Shown here: in pieces, positions 54,079 to 56,920 of the stretch
Position numbering within the stretch: position 1 is the first letter of the stretch
How the letters are laid out: the number at the start of each line of letters is the position of its first letter
Source: Klebsiella pneumoniae
GTDB lineage: Bacteria > Pseudomonadota > Gammaproteobacteria > Ga0077536
Length of the DNA stretch: 56,920 nt
Assembly: GCA_945862315.1 (NCBI GenBank)
Contig: CAMAXW010000023.1
Span: 1-56,920, forward strand
Direction of reading: 5' to 3'
Notes under the pieces: generated by a model
Database searches by the model: none
Seen by the model: only the letters and a program-made list of their open reading frames with translations
What the model was told of the DNA's origin: nothing
Program-made: the position numbers and the translations under genes

Positions 54079-54483
54079 ATGCAATTTCCCGGGATCGATT
54101 TCGTGCACGCTTTACAGGCACAGCTGAATAGCGATGCAGCGTTCGCGACGGCCAGTCGCTGGTCAGATGTGAAAGTGCTGCTGTGTTTCGGTGAACAGCG
54201 TTTTTGGCTAAAGCTCTACGGTGGGCAAATCATCGACAGCATGGCGTACTACCCCATGGCGAATCCGCTGGGCTGGGATTACGCCATTACCGCGCCACTC
54301 TCAATCTGGCACGCACTGCGCAGTGGTAGCCGCGCGCTGGGCCACCTGCTGGATACTGGTGCCATTACGGTTGACGGCAATTTACTGCAAGCAAACCGCC
54401 TCTACGAATCCACTCACCTGACCCTCTGCGCTATCCGCGACTTGCCAGCGGACGCCCCACAGGAGCCAACACATGACGCCTGA
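54079..54483 (+). CDS. Small SCP2-like lipid-binding protein
   Basis: A 134-residue protein with features of the SCP2 sterol-carrier fold: a hydrophobic core around W-L-K-L-Y-G-G-Q-I and a C-terminal part A-I-T-V-D-G-N-L-L-Q-A-N-R-L. The match is from general pattern and not decisive. The ATG at 54,079 has G-A-G-A-G-G-G-G upstream. The last 11 bases overlap the next gene, so it is cotranscribed with the hydrolase and may deliver or bind its lipid-like substrate. Confidence 0.55.
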   Translation: MQFPGIDFVHALQAQLNSDAAFATASRWSDVKVLLCFGEQRFWLKLYGGQIIDSMAYYPMANPLGWDYAITAPLSIWHALRSGSRALGHLLDTGAITVDGNLLQANRLYESTHLTLCAIRDLPADAPQEPTHDA

Positions 54484-55291
54484 AATCACCGGTCGTTACG
54501 CCATCGTCGATGGCGCACGCGTTTATTACGATGTCTGCGGCACCGGCATTCCGCTCATCTGCATCCACATGGGCTGGGCGTGTTCACTGCAATGGCATCA
54601 CTTCATGCCACTGATGGCGGCAGCGGGTTTCAAAGTCATCGCGCCCGATCTGCCTGGTCACGCCAAATCGATGCCGGTGAATTGGCAACCGTTCCGCAAG
54701 ATGTACGACTACGCGCAATGGGTTTGGCACTTCATGGAAACCGTCTGTCCGGGCGAGCGGCCCGTGGTGTGTGGTAGTGGCATCGGTGGCGACATGACGC
54801 TCCAAATTGCCTGCCATCACCCGGATGGCATTCGGGCCGGGATGGCGTTTGAATCGGCCGCCAAAACGGGCTCCATTTCTTTTTTATCCAGCTACGCCGA
54901 CCCCCACACTTTCCCGGGTTTTCACGCGTTGACCGACAATGCCTCGACCTCGGCGATGTACTACCCCTGCGATCCGCTCAAGGTGCTGGAGTCCAAGTGG
55001 CAGCATCGCGCCACCTACCAGCAAACCTGCGTCGCCGACATGGACGCCTGGAACGACCACGACGTCCGGGACTTACTCCACCGCATTGAGTGCCCCATTT
55101 TTCTGTTCAAGGGCGAGGCGGATTACCACATCCCGGAACAAGCCGTGTTGGAAACGCTGGCCGCCATCCCAAATGGCTTGGGCGAAGGCGGCATCGCCAA
55201 AGGCATGGGGCACTTGATCATGATGGAACAACCCGAGCAACTGGCCGCGGCCTGTATTGGCTTTCTGCAGCGTCGGAAAATTATTGACTAG
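54473..55291 (+). CDS. Alpha/beta hydrolase
   Basis: A 272-residue serine alpha/beta hydrolase. The nucleophile elbow is C-G-S-G-I-G-G with S102, the acid is probably in K-G-E-A-D-Y-H near 220, and the His is in G-M-G-H-L-I-M near 248. The motif A-P-D-L-P-G-H-A-K-S near 57 is typical of carbon-carbon or ester hydrolases of degradation pathways. Its start overlaps the SCP2-like gene by 11 bases and has A-G-G-A-G upstream. The substrate is unknown. Confidence 0.85.
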   Translation: MTPEITGRYAIVDGARVYYDVCGTGIPLICIHMGWACSLQWHHFMPLMAAAGFKVIAPDLPGHAKSMPVNWQPFRKMYDYAQWVWHFMETVCPGERPVVCGSGIGGDMTLQIACHHPDGIRAGMAFESAAKTGSISFLSSYADPHTFPGFHALTDNASTSAMYYPCDPLKVLESKWQHRATYQQTCVADMDAWNDHDVRDLLHRIECPIFLFKGEADYHIPEQAVLETLAAIPNGLGEGGIAKGMGHLIMMEQPEQLAAACIGFLQRRKIID

Positions 55292-55678
55292 GCGCGGCGG
55301 CGGGCCCAGCAGGAGGCGCGGGAGCCGCCCCCTCTGTGGGGCCTCACCATTTGCCTCGGCGATACCTGCCTGCGAGCAGCACGTAGGCGCCGGCGGCGAC
55401 ATTAAGTCACGTGCCGGTGACATTCATCGAATGTCAGCAGCAGAAATAATCCCAGTGCGAGCGTGGCACCACCACAGCACCCAGAGCGCGGTGGTCAGAG
55501 GGTCAGGTCGTCAATCTAACCCCCAAGCCCGTGTGCATGGTTTGGCCCAGACAGCGTCGGCGCCAAACCCATCCCGCTAGCGAATTCCCTGATGCAGGCT
55601 AGGCTAGTTCAGGGTCACCCAACGGGCCGGGCGGAGTGGGGGTTGAGATTTAACCCCTGCCCCCTGCTCCTGCCGTCT
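55292..55678. other. Convergent intergenic region with a palindrome
   Basis: This 387-bp region lies between convergent genes. It holds one perfect inverted repeat, tgacattc-atc-gaatgtca, at 55,418-55,436 (8-bp stem, 3-base loop), which is not followed by a T-run on either side. I see no gene in it. Confidence 0.6.
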
Positions 55679-56920
55679 TCAGCCCACCGCCACGTGAATA
55701 TCAGCGAGCACCTCATCTTTGGTGACGGCTATTTCGTTATCGATTTCCGCGCCGCAGCCAGGGCAAAAAAACTGCCTAAACGTGACGTCGTCGTCGATGA
55801 AGCGTTTGGGATCGCCAATCAGCGGGTTGGAATCGGTTACCGGGTGGTCCTCGCGCAGACAGCCATCTTTGTAGTTGGCGTGGCTCGGGCCGAAATCGGT
55901 GCTGCACTTGGCGCAAGCCCAATAGGTTCCTGCCGCATCGCGCTGCACCTGCAGGTTGACGCTCGCCTCGCACAACAGCGTGCCGGGGCGCTGTTGGGAC
56001 GCCCGGCCACCGCGTACCACGCGGTCTCGTCGCACGCGGGCGCGGTGCGCCACACTGGCCGCCTCATCAATTTCGCCATTTGCATCTAGCACGGCACCGT
56101 AGAGGTCGTGCGCCGCTTGCGGCGTGACCGATAGGTGTTCTAGGTCTTCTGCAATGTCCGCCAGCGCGCGGTCCATGGGGTCGCCAAAGCCCCCGCCGCC
56201 GGTCCAACGCACGGCATAGACGTCTGCTTTGTGTTGCAGAAAGTTCTCTTGCCGCAGCTGGAGCAGTTCTTCTTCCCCCACGACTTCGTGAATGTCTTCC
56301 ACCATTTTGCGATCCGCCATGCGTTCCAGAATGTCGGTATTGCGCAGAAAGGTATAGGCATTGGTGGTGGACGGATAGCCGCCCATCATGCCGGTAGACG
56401 TTGGCGTGGCGTTGCCCGAGGACAGTGTGTCCTGGGTGATAACCGTCGTGTTGTGCGGGATAAAGCAGCTCTCGGCCGACAAGCCGCCGCGGTATTTACC
56501 CGCGCCGCCGGAGTCTGGTAATTCTTTGCGATACAAGAACAACACCGGGAAGCTCTGCTCGGTGTGCTCAACGTTCGGCAGCTGGCAAATAGGGGTCCGC
56601 GACTGACCGCCGGTATTAATGCCATCGCCGTGTGAAAACGCACCGATGGCGCCGCCGATGGGATCGATCAACAGGTAGCCATAGCGCTCGCCCCATTGAT
56701 CGATGCCGCGGAACAGCGTGGCAGGCCACTGACTGGTGCCCCCAATGCACATGATGTCTTTGCGCATTTCGGCGTCGGGATAAATCATTTTCGACAGCAC
56801 GTTGTAGGCGGGATAGAGCGAAATTTCCATCGACTGAATGGGCGCCGTAGACACCGAGGCCGGAAAATTCGCGCAATTTAAGGTGCCGGGGATGGGATCG
56901 AAATCGATGTGCCGCAAAGC
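55679..56920 (-). CDS. Hydantoinase B/acetone-carboxylase-like subunit with C-terminal cysteine-rich domain, partial
   Basis: The last 413 codons of a gene that continues beyond the window. The first part is HyuB (hydantoinase B/oxoprolinase, acetone or acetophenone carboxylase subunit) like: G-G-T-S-Q-W-P, S-F-P-V-L-F-L-Y-R-K-E-L-P-D-S-G-G-A-G-K-Y-R-G-G and G-G-G-G-F-G-D-P. After about residue 330 of the visible part comes a cysteine-rich domain (C-A-K-C ... K-D-G-C-L-R ... C-P-G-C) that resembles the small zinc-binding gamma subunit of acetone carboxylase. Here the two appear fused. The frame has no start in the window. Confidence 0.8.
   Translation of the reverse strand, partial: ALRHIDFDPIPGTLNCANFPASVSTAPIQSMEISLYPAYNVLSKMIYPDAEMRKDIMCIGGTSQWPATLFRGIDQWGERYGYLLIDPIGGAIGAFSHGDGINTGGQSRTPICQLPNVEHTEQSFPVLFLYRKELPDSGGAGKYRGGLSAESCFIPHNTTVITQDTLSSGNATPTSTGMMGGYPSTTNAYTFLRNTDILERMADRKMVEDIHEVVGEEELLQLRQENFLQHKADVYAVRWTGGGGFGDPMDRALADIAEDLEHLSVTPQAAHDLYGAVLDANGEIDEAASVAHRARVRRDRVVRGGRASQQRPGTLLCEASVNLQVQRDAAGTYWACAKCSTDFGPSHANYKDGCLREDHPVTDSNPLIGDPKRFIDDDVTFRQFFCPGCGAEIDNEIAVTKDEVLADIHVAVG

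Noticed and set aside
1-56920. tRNA, rRNA, CRISPR or transposon features.
   Set aside because: No cloverleaf, rRNA core sequence, regularly spaced repeat array or transposase-like protein was recognised; the repeats seen are short and local.

Overview
The window is high-GC bacterial DNA. Conserved gene order points to a gammaproteobacterium: rng followed by a yhdP-type gene, nudJ next to mnmA, prfB-lysS, recJ beside an RpfE-like gene (the neighbourhood known from Xanthomonas), and an alaC-hom-thrC cluster. I cannot name the genus; a pollutant- or ketone-degrading relative of Nevskiales or similar orders is an inference from the accessory half. No tRNA, rRNA, CRISPR array, transposase or integrase was recognised.

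Positions 1-28,250 are mostly housekeeping. They hold the 3' part of a 2-oxoacid dehydrogenase E2 gene, a Nudix hydrolase, a YbfF-like esterase and argG. A long minus-strand series follows: alaC, hom, thrC, an RpfE-like gene, recJ, prfB (with the programmed +1 frameshift), lysS, and a small HvfA-like metallophore precursor with its HvfC partner. Then come tldD, glcD, a GlgC-like gene whose active-site motifs have decayed, rng, a yhdP-like gene, nudJ, mnmA and acnA, which ends at a clear intrinsic terminator.

Positions 28,360-38,400 are mixed. They hold a cupin, a DUF486 membrane-protein gene broken by one amber codon, a HiPIP, an acyl-CoA synthetase, an APC permease, two alpha/beta hydrolases, an LLM flavin oxidoreductase, and a compact trio of hotdog protein, Rieske protein and PQQ dehydrogenase. 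The dehydrogenase carries the extra aspartate associated with lanthanide-dependent enzymes.

Positions 38,400-56,920 look accessory: many short transcription units in alternating directions with larger gaps. They encode an isochorismatase-like hydrolase, a P450, two PEP-CTERM proteins (so an exosortase system should exist elsewhere), a pyrophosphatase, an ABM monooxygenase, a MaoC-like protein, an epoxide hydrolase, an unusual coiled-coil protein with a C-terminal NYN/PIN nuclease domain, two Baeyer-Villiger-type monooxygenases around an amidase, an SCP2-like protein with an alpha/beta hydrolase, and the 3' part of a hydantoinase-B/acetone-carboxylase-like gene fused to a cysteine-rich domain. 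Together the oxygenases and hydrolases suggest breakdown of ketones, cyclic compounds or epoxides; the substrate cannot be read from sequence.

The main points for follow-up are the HvfA-HvfC pair lacking the HvfB modifying enzyme, the Rieske/PQQ dehydrogenase unit, the GlgC-like protein without catalytic residues, the coiled-coil NYN protein, the amber codon in DUF486, and the tandem repeat plus G14 tract upstream of a PEP-CTERM gene.
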